A DNA stretch of 64,000 nucleotides from JAZLIT01 sp045617525 (GTDB taxonomy: Bacteria > Bacillota > Bacilli > Bacillales_A > Planococcaceae): positions 38,028 through 102,027 of the forward strand of contig JAZLIT010000070.1 of NCBI GenBank assembly GCA_045617525.1. Direction: 5' to 3'. Below are positions 47,075-55,465 of the stretch, one piece after another. The number at the start of each line of letters is the position of its first letter. Position 1 is the first letter of the stretch. The translations under genes and the position numbers were made by a program. The notes beneath the pieces were generated by a model, which was not told where the DNA came from, did not search any database, and saw only the letters and a program-made list of their open reading frames with translations.

Positions 47075-47896
47075 TTATCGTTGCATAGAAGCGCGCATGC
47101 GGCCCATGTTTGCAATTGTTCCACCATCTACTAAGATGTCGATACCTGTTACGTAAGAAGCTGCCTCACTTGTTAAGAAACCTACTACTGATGCGATTTC
47201 TTCCGCTTGGCCTTCACGACGCAATGGTGTGTGTGCGAGTAATAAAGCCATCATTTCGCTTGCCTCTTTTTCAGCACGTCCCATTGCCGTGTCGATTGTA
47301 CCTGGAGAGATTGATGCTGTACGAGCACCTTTTTCTCCCCAAGCCCAAGCACGGTCTTTAACCATTTCGATTACAGCGATTTTTGAAAGTGGGTAAGAAC
47401 CTTCATTTTTACCATGAGTTGCAACTTCCATTGTATCCATGAAGCCATCAGCTAATGGATTTTTTAATACTTCGCGTAATTCTGGTGGAGCTGGCACCAT
47501 ATGTGCGCTCATTGAAGATACACATACAGCTACTGAACCGGGTGTTGCGATTTCAAAGAATTCATCTAAAATATATGCTGTACCAACAGCATTAACAGTC
47601 ATGATTGTTTTCCAGTCTGCCATTGTTGGAGAAAGACCTGCAGTATGGATAACACCTGCAAATTCACCCATAGAAGCAGCTTTTTTAGCTAAAGCTTTAA
47701 CTGCTGCGCGATCAGAAATATCACAAGTTGTGTATTCTACAGTTTCTACGCCTTCAGCTTTTAACATTTTTGCAGTTGCTGCTAAACGCTCTTCATTCAT
47801 ATCTGCTAAAAGAAGCGCACCCTGTTTCCCTAAAACTTTAGCAGAAGCAACGCCCATTCCACCTGTACCACCTGTAATTACATAAACTTTTGTCAT
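47075..47896 (-). CDS. Short-chain dehydrogenase/reductase (SDR)
   Basis: The 273-residue protein is a classical SDR oxidoreductase using NAD(P)H. The cofactor loop TGGTGGMG (about 8-15), D59-I60 after TTCD, the catalytic Ser in VCVSSMSAH (about 126-133) and Y-P-L-S-K (Tyr168, Lys172) are all in place, and it ends with the usual GFLTSEAASYVTGIDILVDGG segment. The region between Ser and Tyr is longer than in most SDRs. It is divergent from a TetR gene, which probably controls it. The substrate is unknown. The ATG follows an AGGGGG site. Confidence 0.9.
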   Translation of the reverse strand: MTKVYVITGGTGGMGVASAKVLGKQGALLLADMNEERLAATAKMLKAEGVETVEYTTCDISDRAAVKALAKKAASMGEFAGVIHTAGLSPTMADWKTIMTVNAVGTAYILDEFFEIATPGSVAVCVSSMSAHMVPAPPELREVLKNPLADGFMDTMEVATHGKNEGSYPLSKIAVIEMVKDRAWAWGEKGARTASISPGTIDTAMGRAEKEASEMMALLLAHTPLRREGQAEEIASVVGFLTSEAASYVTGIDILVDGGTIANMGRMRASMQR

Positions 47897-48005
47897 TTTT
47901 ATTTCCCCCTAATTATAGAATGCATTTGCTTTCAGTTTATACCTTTTTCACCATTTTATTCAAACGACAACTTGTAGTAAACTGTCTATAAAGGGAGGGC
48001 TCAAA

Positions 48006-48545
48006 TTGAAAACCAGAGTATTATCGGATGATTTTTCTATTAAACACTACATAATAATCGCAATTCGTGAATTAATTACGGAGCTACCCTTCGAAAAAAT
48101 TACTATTCAATTAATTGCCAATCGCACAGGAATTAATCGTTCTACCTTTTATTTACATTTTAAAGATAAGCAAGCCGTGCTAGATCACCTTACGAATCAG
48201 TTATTAACAGAATTCGTGTCACATTATCGACAACCTATTACAAAGATAGACACCCAAAGCTCAACAATTTCCCACACAACCTATCAAATTTGCCTACACC
48301 TTCAGCAAAATTCAGATTTTTATAAAGAGCGGATTGATGACCAAAAATTTATATCGAGTTTATATACCGTTTTATATGATGCACTTACAGAACACATAAA
48401 AAACGAGGCATTGGTGACATTTACGGCTTACGGGACAATCGGCTATTTAGCAAAATGGTTGAAGGAAGATTGTGCGACGCCTGTTGAAGAAACGGCTGCT
48501 GGGCTGCAGAGCATCGGTGAATATGGATACAACAATCTACAATGA
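48006..48545 (+). CDS. TetR/AcrR family regulator
   Basis: The 179-residue protein has a TetR-type helix-turn-helix at the N terminus (about 15-60: IAIRELITELPFEKITIQLIAN and INRSTFYLHFKDK) and a variable ligand-binding C-terminal domain (SLYTVLYDALTEH, then GTIGYLAKWLKED), the pattern of the TetR_C group found beside oxidoreductase genes. It lies 109 bases from the divergent SDR gene. The start is TTG 48006 after GGGAGGG. The ligand and operator are not known. Confidence 0.87.
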   Translation: MKTRVLSDDFSIKHYIIIAIRELITELPFEKITIQLIANRTGINRSTFYLHFKDKQAVLDHLTNQLLTEFVSHYRQPITKIDTQSSTISHTTYQICLHLQQNSDFYKERIDDQKFISSLYTVLYDALTEHIKNEALVTFTAYGTIGYLAKWLKEDCATPVEETAAGLQSIGEYGYNNLQ

Positions 48546-48546
48546 A

Positions 48547-48590
48547 AATGGCTTAAGTCCGCTATAACATGCGACCTTAAGCCATTTTTT
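48547..48590. terminator. Bidirectional terminator after the TetR gene
   Basis: AATGGCTTAAG pairs with CTTAAGCCATT, with A-rich left flank and T6 on the right, between convergent genes. Confidence 0.8.
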
Positions 48591-48592
48591 AA

Positions 48593-49975
48593 TTAATTTT
48601 TTGCATCCGTAATTGAAAGGTCGACACCCAGCACGCCAACTATCGAATTACCGTCCTTTATCGGACATGAAACTGTTAAACATTTACGCTTTGTGACAGA
48701 GGAAACATATATATCTGAAACGTAAAATTCCCCGTCCATTGCATTTCGAAACCAAGGTCTCACCCTCGCATTCACTATGCCTGCTGGCGGATTTGAAAAT
48801 ATGAACGTGCCATCGCTATAATTGGACCAGATTGCCTCAATATTTAGATGATTTTTTGCAAACTGTGTCAATGTGCTACGATGTATGCCCGCGTCCAGCT
48901 CGTATATCGGATTGTTATTTAAAAGCTCTTGCATATAGCCTTTTACGCGCTCGATTTGATTTGAATCCAATGTATATGTATTTTTATCTGATTTTTTAAC
49001 CATTTTTTGAAGCTCACTCGACGTATTTGTGAGTGAATCCATAATTTCCACGATATCTGTAATGCTCTCATGCTGCTTTTCTGAACCACTTGAAACGCGG
49101 TATACTTGCTCAACGTTTGAAGTTGCCATTTCTGAAATATTATTCAGCAGCTCCGTGATATCAGAAACACTTTCCTTTTGCGAATTTACCGCTTCATTTG
49201 TGTTTGAGATAGATGATTGAATGTCGTAAATACGTGTTTGCAATTGATTGAAGCTCTGTAGAACATTTCCAATTTCTTTGACGCTCGTGTCTACACGTTC
49301 GGCTTCCTCTTTCACCATTTTCGTGGATTTCACAATTTCATCTTGTATGATTTGTATATTACTTGTCGTTTCCGCTACAGCATTTGTCGTTAGACTAGCC
49401 AATGTTCCCACTTCCGTTGCCACTACATTAAATCCGCGACCATGCACACCTGCACGTGCTGCTTCGATCGAGGCATTGAGCGCAAGGATTTTTGTTTTGT
49501 TTGAGATTACGCCGATTGTATCAACGATTTGCTTCGTTTGCTCAGAATGTTGCACTAGATTATCCATTTGGGCTAATAACTGCTGATGCCCGACTTGTAA
49601 AAGTTCAATTTTATCTTCAAGAACTTTTATCGTATCTAGTGCATTTTTTAAATCCTCCAGTGAAATTAAACTATCCTGTTGAACGCGATCCGAGTTTTCT
49701 GCCACTTCGATTGATGAGGCAGAGATAATTTCCATTCTATTTTTCACACGTTTTGTGTAATCATTTGCGCGCTCACTTTGCGTCGTTAACTGTAATGTAC
49801 TTTGCTGATTTGAAGATGAAATTTCATTTAACGATGAAGTTGCTAGTTTCAGTTGCTCTACTACTGCGTCTAATTGGTCGACCGAAACTTGAATATGTTC
49901 ATTTACATTTGATACTTCTTCTGGATTTTGAAGTTCCTGCGCCTCAATCTTTGCCCTCGAAAAAAATTTCATCAT
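48593..49975 (-). CDS. Soluble methyl-accepting chemotaxis protein with C-terminal Cache-like sensor
   Basis: The protein (about 460 residues) has no membrane helix. The signalling coiled coil comes first (about 25-320) and contains the receptor tip sequence, seen as NKTKILALNASIEAARAGVHGRGFNVVATEVGTLA near 160-195. A PDC/Cache-like sensor is at the C terminus (about 345-455; EAIWSNYSDGTFIFSNPPAG, RVRPWFRNAM, GVLGVDLSI). Most Cache receptors have the sensor outside the cell and before the signalling domain. This inverted order implies sensing of a cytoplasmic ligand. The start is probably ATG 49975 after GAGGG. Confidence 0.88.
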   Translation of the reverse strand: MMKFFSRAKIEAQELQNPEEVSNVNEHIQVSVDQLDAVVEQLKLATSSLNEISSSNQQSTLQLTTQSERANDYTKRVKNRMEIISASSIEVAENSDRVQQDSLISLEDLKNALDTIKVLEDKIELLQVGHQQLLAQMDNLVQHSEQTKQIVDTIGVISNKTKILALNASIEAARAGVHGRGFNVVATEVGTLASLTTNAVAETTSNIQIIQDEIVKSTKMVKEEAERVDTSVKEIGNVLQSFNQLQTRIYDIQSSISNTNEAVNSQKESVSDITELLNNISEMATSNVEQVYRVSSGSEKQHESITDIVEIMDSLTNTSSELQKMVKKSDKNTYTLDSNQIERVKGYMQELLNNNPIYELDAGIHRSTLTQFAKNHLNIEAIWSNYSDGTFIFSNPPAGIVNARVRPWFRNAMDGEFYVSDIYVSSVTKRKCLTVSCPIKDGNSIVGVLGVDLSITDAKN

Positions 49976-50121
49976 CAACATCCCTCTTCGCCGTTAGTTT
50001 TCTTAATATAATTATATAGAATTTTCAGAAAAAATAAAATCCTTTTTACCTTTTATGTTAGAATTTCTCACATAACAAATAGAGTCCAGCTAAAATTATC
50101 CCTTAAATAGAATCGAGAGCC

Positions 50122-50166
50122 AAAAGAAAAACGATTACGTAAGACGGAAATCCGTTTACGTAATCG
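50122..50166 (-). terminator. Terminator of the leftward acetyltransferase gene
   Basis: On the reverse strand CGATTACGTAA pairs perfectly with TTACGTAATCG around ACGGATTTCCGTC (itself partly self-paired), then TTTTTCTTTT. Confidence 0.82.
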
Positions 50167-50228
50167 CTTAAGTTCTTTTTTGGAATTTACTCGATAAGGC
50201 TAAAGAAGCTGTTTTACGATATATTTCA

Positions 50229-51101
50229 TTAACCGACAAATACAAAATAATTAACCTGTGTCGATATCATAAAACCATTTTTTTCATAAATAAATAATGC
50301 GCGACTATTATCGATTTCAACATCAAGCATAACCGAATTTTCTCCACTGCGCAGCACATAATCCTTCACCCAATTTAACATTTCCGAACCAATCCCTTGG
50401 CCACCAAACTTTGGATTCACAGCAAACGCGGTTACCCAATGCGCATCGCCTTCTTTACGTGTTGTTACCGTACCGACGACTTCTCCATCGCGCTCTGCCA
50501 CCCATAGGCAAAGCCCTTCAGTTGACGTATTAAACGCGATTAAATCCAACGATTCCTCATACGTATCGCCAAAACCTTGTGTGAAAATCTCAACTAGTGC
50601 GTCAACATCCTTCGTTTCGAATTTACGCATTGAAAATGAAAAGTCAACTTTTGCTACCTCAGCCTTAGCCTCTAAGGTAGCCTCAGAAAAGCTATAGCGA
50701 TAGCCTATTTTCAGAAGAAATTCTGCGCCAAAATGTGCACCATCAACAGCTAGCGCTAAATCGCCCTCGCTCCCCCGTGCACTAAAAGCATCACGCAACA
50801 CATTGATTAAAGCTTCTCCAACACCTATTTGACGATACATTGGATCCACTAAAATCGACCACTCATACGTATTTAGGCCCATTAAATCAACTGCGCTCGC
50901 TGCCCCCACTAGTGCTCCATGTGCATCATCGTAAATTAACACGAAAAACCCACGAGCCTCATAGCTCTTAGCGATTGCTAAGTTCATCACAGAACGATAC
51001 GACTTTAAATCCGCTTGCTCTGCTGCCTCGCAAAGCCCATTTAATTCATTATACGTTTCCATATCAATTGGAAACGAAACTGTAATTGCTGATAAATTCA
51101 T
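50229..51101 (-). CDS. Two-domain GNAT acetyltransferase
   Basis: The product (about 290 residues) has two GNAT domains in tandem. The first (about 1-135) has WSILVDPMYRQIGVGEALI; the second (about 150-290) has VGTVTTRKEGDAHWVTAFAVNP and FGGQGIGSEMLNWVKDYV, then FIYEKNGF. Both CoA loops look usable (R-Q-I-G-V-G-E and G-G-Q-G-I-G-S). The substrate is unknown. I chose ATG 51101; the frame reaches a GTG at 51119 that overlaps the only GGAG site, so the start is not certain. A terminator follows on the same strand. Confidence 0.83.
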   Translation of the reverse strand: MNLSAITVSFPIDMETYNELNGLCEAAEQADLKSYRSVMNLAIAKSYEARGFFVLIYDDAHGALVGAASAVDLMGLNTYEWSILVDPMYRQIGVGEALINVLRDAFSARGSEGDLALAVDGAHFGAEFLLKIGYRYSFSEATLEAKAEVAKVDFSFSMRKFETKDVDALVEIFTQGFGDTYEESLDLIAFNTSTEGLCLWVAERDGEVVGTVTTRKEGDAHWVTAFAVNPKFGGQGIGSEMLNWVKDYVLRSGENSVMLDVEIDNSRALFIYEKNGFMISTQVNYFVFVG

Positions 51102-51244
51102 AAAAGATAAAATCTCCACTTCACATTTAAATATATCTTAATTGTAGAGTAGCTTTTCATGTCAGGCAACCTTAAATCATTTATATCCGCCTATCTCACA
51201 TTAAAAGCTACTTATCCCGTTAAAGTTTTTCTCAAGTTACCACC

Positions 51245-51283
51245 AAAAAACCGTAAATGCATTCAACTTGTGCATTTACAGTT
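51245..51283 (-). terminator. Terminator of the ABC exporter pair
   Basis: On the reverse strand CTGTAAATGCA pairs with TGCATTTACGG over a nine-base loop, followed by T6. Confidence 0.8.
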
Positions 51284-51290
51284 TCCTAAT

Positions 51291-53117
51291 TCATTCCTCT
51301 AAACCGGCATTCAACATACTTGCATAAATGCCGTTTTTCTCTATCAATTCTTGCTGCGGTCCACTTTCTACAAGCCTACCACTCTGCATCACGAACACTA
51401 AATCTGCACCCCGCACCGTATTTAAACGATGGGCAATCACAAAGCTCGTACGCCCTTGCATCAGTACCTCAAGTGCCTCCTGGATCTTAAGCTCCGTCAC
51501 CGTATCTATGCTACTCGTTGCTTCGTCCAATAATAAAATTACTGGATCGGCTACTAGAGCTCGCGCAATCGAAAGTAGCTGCTTTTGACCTTGAGAAATT
51601 TCAGCGCCATCTGAATTTAATACCGTATCATAACCATTTTCAAGCTTCATAATGAAGTCATGTGCATTGGCCTTCGTAGCCGCTGCAACAATTTCCTCAT
51701 CCGTAGCATCTAAGCGTCCATAGCGAATATTTTCAAAAACGCTTGTCTCGAATAAAAACGGGTCCTGTAGCACGAATGCCATTTGACTACGTATCGTCTC
51801 ACGTTGGATGTCTCGTATATCATGCCCATCAAATAACACAGTACCTTCGCCTGGATCATAAAAACGTGAAATCAACTGCATAATCGTCGTTTTCCCTGCT
51901 CCAGTAGGTCCAACAAGCGCAACCGTTTGCCCCTGCTCCACTTTAAAACTAATGCTTTGCAATGTATTTGGTCCTTGCAATTTTTCATATTTAAATGAAA
52001 CATCACGGAACTCGACATTACCTTGAAGTTTCAGCCCACGATCAACCGTGCCAGCATCTTCTTCTGCTTTCTCATCCATAATATTGAACACACGCTCCGC
52101 CCCAGCAATCGCCGAAAGTACGGTGTTAAATTGGTTTGCTAAATCATTTAAAGGTCGTGTAAATTGACGCGCATATTCTGTGAAAATAACGATTGTTCCC
52201 ACTGTTACATGGCCATTTAGCGCTAATATACCTCCTACGCCTACAACAAGCGCAAAGCTCATATTATTCAGACCGTTCATTACTTTTGGAATATAACCTG
52301 AATAAGATAACGCCCAGAAACCTGTGTGACGCAAACGTAGGCTTTTTTCGCGGAATTCATCCTTCACACGTTCTTCCTGTGAGAATGCCTTTACAACACG
52401 TTGCCCAGAAATCGTTTCCTCAATCATCCCGTTCAATGCACCAACTGCCGCCTGTTGTTCCTTAAATAACTTACCGGTACGACGTGTAATCCAGCCCATC
52501 GCCCAAAACATAACTGGGATGATTAACATCGTTATAAACGTTAATAGAGGGCTTAAATAAAGCATGACAGCAAACGTCCCCACAAGCGTCAGAACACTTG
52601 AAAATACTTGAATAAAGGCTGAGTTCAACGTCGCACTTACCGTTTCAACATCATTTGTGGCACGACTCATTAACTCCCCATGCTGACGTTTATCGAAAAA
52701 TGGAATTGGCAGCCGTAGCATATGGCTAAATAACCCTGTACGCATACGATAAATCGTTTGCTGTGCAATACCGATCATCCAATAACTTTGTAAAAATAGC
52801 GTGATTGAAAGTACCACATACACGCCCACTAACCATAAAATTGGCGTTAAAACACCTTCAAACTTACTTTCCATGACATAATTATCAATAATTTTCCCAA
52901 TAATAAACGGCCCAACAAGCGCCGCCACAGAACTGATGACAACCATCATCAGCACTAGAATAAGCAGCATTCGCTGTTCATCAACAATTTTCCAAATACG
53001 ACCTAGTGTATATTTCCAATCACTTGCTCGCTCACCTTTTTTCTTCTTAGGCTTGCGTTGCAAATCTTCCTTCGTCAAAACTCGCTCATAGCCAAAAGGT
53101 TTTTCGAATAACTTCAT
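51291..53117 (-). CDS. ABC exporter half-transporter, catalytically complete Walker B (YfiC type)
   Basis: The 608-residue half-transporter has a cytoplasmic basic N terminus (KPKKKKGERASD), six membrane helices (about 50-330) and an ATPase domain (about 370-600). Walker A is GPTGAGKTT, Walker B VILLLDEATSSID has the catalytic Glu, but the signature is ISQGQ rather than LSGGQ. Its partner just upstream has the opposite pattern, so the two form a heterodimer with one weak site, like B. subtilis BmrCD or YfiBC. Such pairs export drugs or peptides. One base separates the genes. Confidence 0.93.
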   Translation of the reverse strand: MKLFEKPFGYERVLTKEDLQRKPKKKKGERASDWKYTLGRIWKIVDEQRMLLILVLMMVVISSVAALVGPFIIGKIIDNYVMESKFEGVLTPILWLVGVYVVLSITLFLQSYWMIGIAQQTIYRMRTGLFSHMLRLPIPFFDKRQHGELMSRATNDVETVSATLNSAFIQVFSSVLTLVGTFAVMLYLSPLLTFITMLIIPVMFWAMGWITRRTGKLFKEQQAAVGALNGMIEETISGQRVVKAFSQEERVKDEFREKSLRLRHTGFWALSYSGYIPKVMNGLNNMSFALVVGVGGILALNGHVTVGTIVIFTEYARQFTRPLNDLANQFNTVLSAIAGAERVFNIMDEKAEEDAGTVDRGLKLQGNVEFRDVSFKYEKLQGPNTLQSISFKVEQGQTVALVGPTGAGKTTIMQLISRFYDPGEGTVLFDGHDIRDIQRETIRSQMAFVLQDPFLFETSVFENIRYGRLDATDEEIVAAATKANAHDFIMKLENGYDTVLNSDGAEISQGQKQLLSIARALVADPVILLLDEATSSIDTVTELKIQEALEVLMQGRTSFVIAHRLNTVRGADLVFVMQSGRLVESGPQQELIEKNGIYASMLNAGLEE

Positions 53118-53118
53118 T

Positions 53119-54849
53119 CTACTCTACCTCCTGTTCTTGCTGCGATTCTGCTATTTTGCGGTAAAGGTCATTCTTAAGTATTAACTCTGCATGTGAGCCA
53201 AAGCCAACAACATGTCCATCCTCTAACAGAAGAATTTTATCTGCTGTTTTCGCTGTGCGGATTTTTTGCGTAACAACAAGCATCGTTGCCTGTTCCTCCG
53301 CTAAAGCCTGCCACAATGCGGCTTCTGTCTTCACATCAAGCGCAGAAGTACTATCATCTAATATTAAAATTTGCGATTTACGTATTAATGCACGTGCAAT
53401 AGAAAGACGCTGCTTTTGACCACCGGATAAATTAACACCTTTTTGGCCAACGCGCGTATTGTATGCATCTGGGAACCCTTCTACTGCATCATGAATTTGC
53501 GCCTGCCTTGTTGCAGCTTGCACCTCTTCAAGATCCGCATCTGTTTTGCCCCAGCTCACATTCTCTAAAATCGAGCCCGTAAACAGCATCGATTGCTGTG
53601 GCACAAAGCCAATCATCTCTCGCAGATCATCCAATTGCCAAGACTGCACGTTTTGCCCATTTACAATGATTTCTCCAGCCGTCACATCATAAAAACGTGG
53701 AAGTAAGCTTAACATCGTCGACTTACCAGCACCCGTTGCACCCATAATTGCTAGCTTTTCACCTGGCAATACTGAGAATGAAATATTACTTAATACATCC
53801 TGCTCTGTTTCAGGATAACGGAAGCTTACATTTTGGAAGTGAACCGCACCGATTTCCGTTTCATTCAGCGGAATCGCCGCCATAAAGCCATCATGATTTT
53901 CCGTCCCTTCATCTACAAGCAGCACTTCCTCCATACGCTCAGCCGAAGCCTTCGCACGAGCAAACGCAATAATAATAAAGGCAAACATCGAGAACGCACC
54001 AGTCATTCGCGTCGCATAGTTGATGATTGCCACTAAATCACCTACTTGCGCATCATTAGCTGAAACTTCTCTCGTACCAAACCAAACAACCGCAAGTAAA
54101 CAGAAATTCATTACTAACATTAATACAGGTAAGATTAACTCCATCACACGTAAAGCCTTCATTGTGTCCATCTTTAACCCAGTAGCAACCTTTTCAAAAC
54201 GGCTCGACTCATAACTGCCACGCATATATGCCTTCACAAGACGTACTGCCTGTAAACCCTCTTGAAGTACACGATTCACTCGATCTAATCGTTTTTGCAC
54301 AAGTGCAAAATAACGTACTCCCTTCACAACCATAAAACCTAAGAAAATCAATAAAATTGGCGCACCCACTAATAAGAACATCGCTATTTTGGCATTTACA
54401 TAAAACGCTAACGCAATACTTCCTATTACCGATAGCGGCGCTCGAAGCATAATACGTAGGCTCATAAATAAAACGTTTTGCACTTGCGTAATATCCGAAG
54501 TTAAACGTGTAATTAAGCCTGCAGTAGGAAACTTTAAGTATGTAGCCATTGAGAACGATTGAATTTTCGTAAACAATGCATTGCGCAATTCAAAGCCAAA
54601 ACTTTGGGCTGCATGCGCACTAAAATAGGAATTGATAATCCCTGCGGCTAAGGCCAAAATCGTTAGCCCCACCATTAATAAACCGTAATGTAGTATTGTA
54701 TCCGTATCCCCTGCGATAATTCCCTTGTCAATAATATGTGACATGATCAAAGGCTGGATTAGCTCAACGAATAATTCGATGAACATTAAAAACAGCGCAA
54801 AAACGACGACACCCATATACGGCTTTACATAAGCAAAGACCGTTCTCAT
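53119..54849 (-). CDS. ABC exporter half-transporter with degenerate Walker B (YfiB type)
   Basis: The 576-residue partner has six membrane helices (about 12-300) and an ATPase domain (about 335-570). Its signature LSGGQKQRLSIARALI is canonical, but Walker B reads ILILDDSTSALD, with Asp where the catalytic Glu should be, and the switch His is replaced (MLVVTQKIRT, where MVVAHRL is typical). This is the usual arrangement of the non-catalytic site in heterodimeric exporters. ATG 54849 has GGGAGG upstream. A palindrome that may be an operator lies 25 bases before the start. Confidence 0.93.
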   Translation of the reverse strand: MRTVFAYVKPYMGVVVFALFLMFIELFVELIQPLIMSHIIDKGIIAGDTDTILHYGLLMVGLTILALAAGIINSYFSAHAAQSFGFELRNALFTKIQSFSMATYLKFPTAGLITRLTSDITQVQNVLFMSLRIMLRAPLSVIGSIALAFYVNAKIAMFLLVGAPILLIFLGFMVVKGVRYFALVQKRLDRVNRVLQEGLQAVRLVKAYMRGSYESSRFEKVATGLKMDTMKALRVMELILPVLMLVMNFCLLAVVWFGTREVSANDAQVGDLVAIINYATRMTGAFSMFAFIIIAFARAKASAERMEEVLLVDEGTENHDGFMAAIPLNETEIGAVHFQNVSFRYPETEQDVLSNISFSVLPGEKLAIMGATGAGKSTMLSLLPRFYDVTAGEIIVNGQNVQSWQLDDLREMIGFVPQQSMLFTGSILENVSWGKTDADLEEVQAATRQAQIHDAVEGFPDAYNTRVGQKGVNLSGGQKQRLSIARALIRKSQILILDDSTSALDVKTEAALWQALAEEQATMLVVTQKIRTAKTADKILLLEDGHVVGFGSHAELILKNDLYRKIAESQQEQEVE

Positions 54850-54873
54850 TCCAAATAACCTCCCATTGATATA

Positions 54874-54888
54874 ATTCGGAAACCGAAT
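54874..54888 (-). promoter_or_regulatory. Palindromic operator-like site upstream of the ABC exporter
   Basis: ATTCGG-AAA-CCGAAT is a perfect inverted repeat 25 bases before the first gene of the exporter, where repressor binding would block the promoter. No regulator gene is adjacent. Confidence 0.5.
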
Positions 54889-55465
54889 CTTTCGTGTTGT
54901 TAAATCGATTATGACATAATTTTCTGTAAATTAAAACTATAAATCGGTACATAAACCTTTTGCTAGGTACAAATATATAATGGTTAAATCTATTTTTTAA
55001 AAAAGAAATTGATATGTGTAAAATAAATTATGTACTACCAAAAAAAATCACTAATATTAATAAATTTTATCATTTTGAACTAGTCTAAATGATATTATAA
55101 ATATAAAATAAACCTTATTGGGATATATATTATTCGCCAACTATTTAAATGATTCTAATTAATCATTTAAATATTAATAGTATGAATTAGGACTTTCCTC
55201 ATCGTTTTAAGTACTTTTTTTGTTTATTATGATAAACTGTAATTTTATTAACTATTTTTATACTTTCTTGGTTAAAATATATAAAGTTAATTACTAATAA
55301 TTATTTTAATGCATTTTACAATGAAAATAAAAATTCACTAATACTAAATCCAATTATAAACAGCTTAAGTTTCATCCTTTAAGTCATTATAAAGCTACAA
55401 TTAGTAACTATTTTTCAAATTATCTACGTAAAAAGTATCCAATAAGAAATAAGGGGGGCGTAACT
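54889..55465. other. Very AT-rich divergent intergenic region
   Basis: No convincing gene is present in these 577 bases. A perfect palindrome, ATTTAAATGATT-CTAATT-AATCATTTAAAT, lies at 55143-55172. The rest is mainly A and T runs; no promoter pair can be picked with trust. Confidence 0.55.
55143..55172. repeat. Perfect 12-bp inverted repeat
   Basis: ATTTAAATGATT and AATCATTTAAAT are exact reverse complements with a six-base spacer. In this AT-rich region some palindromes arise by chance, but 12 perfect pairs is long. It is about 294 bases before the GGDEF-EAL gene. Confidence 0.6.

Noticed and set aside
47436..47885. Forward open frame of 148 codons
   Set aside because: It lies fully antisense to the SDR gene, whose cofactor and catalytic motifs are clear.
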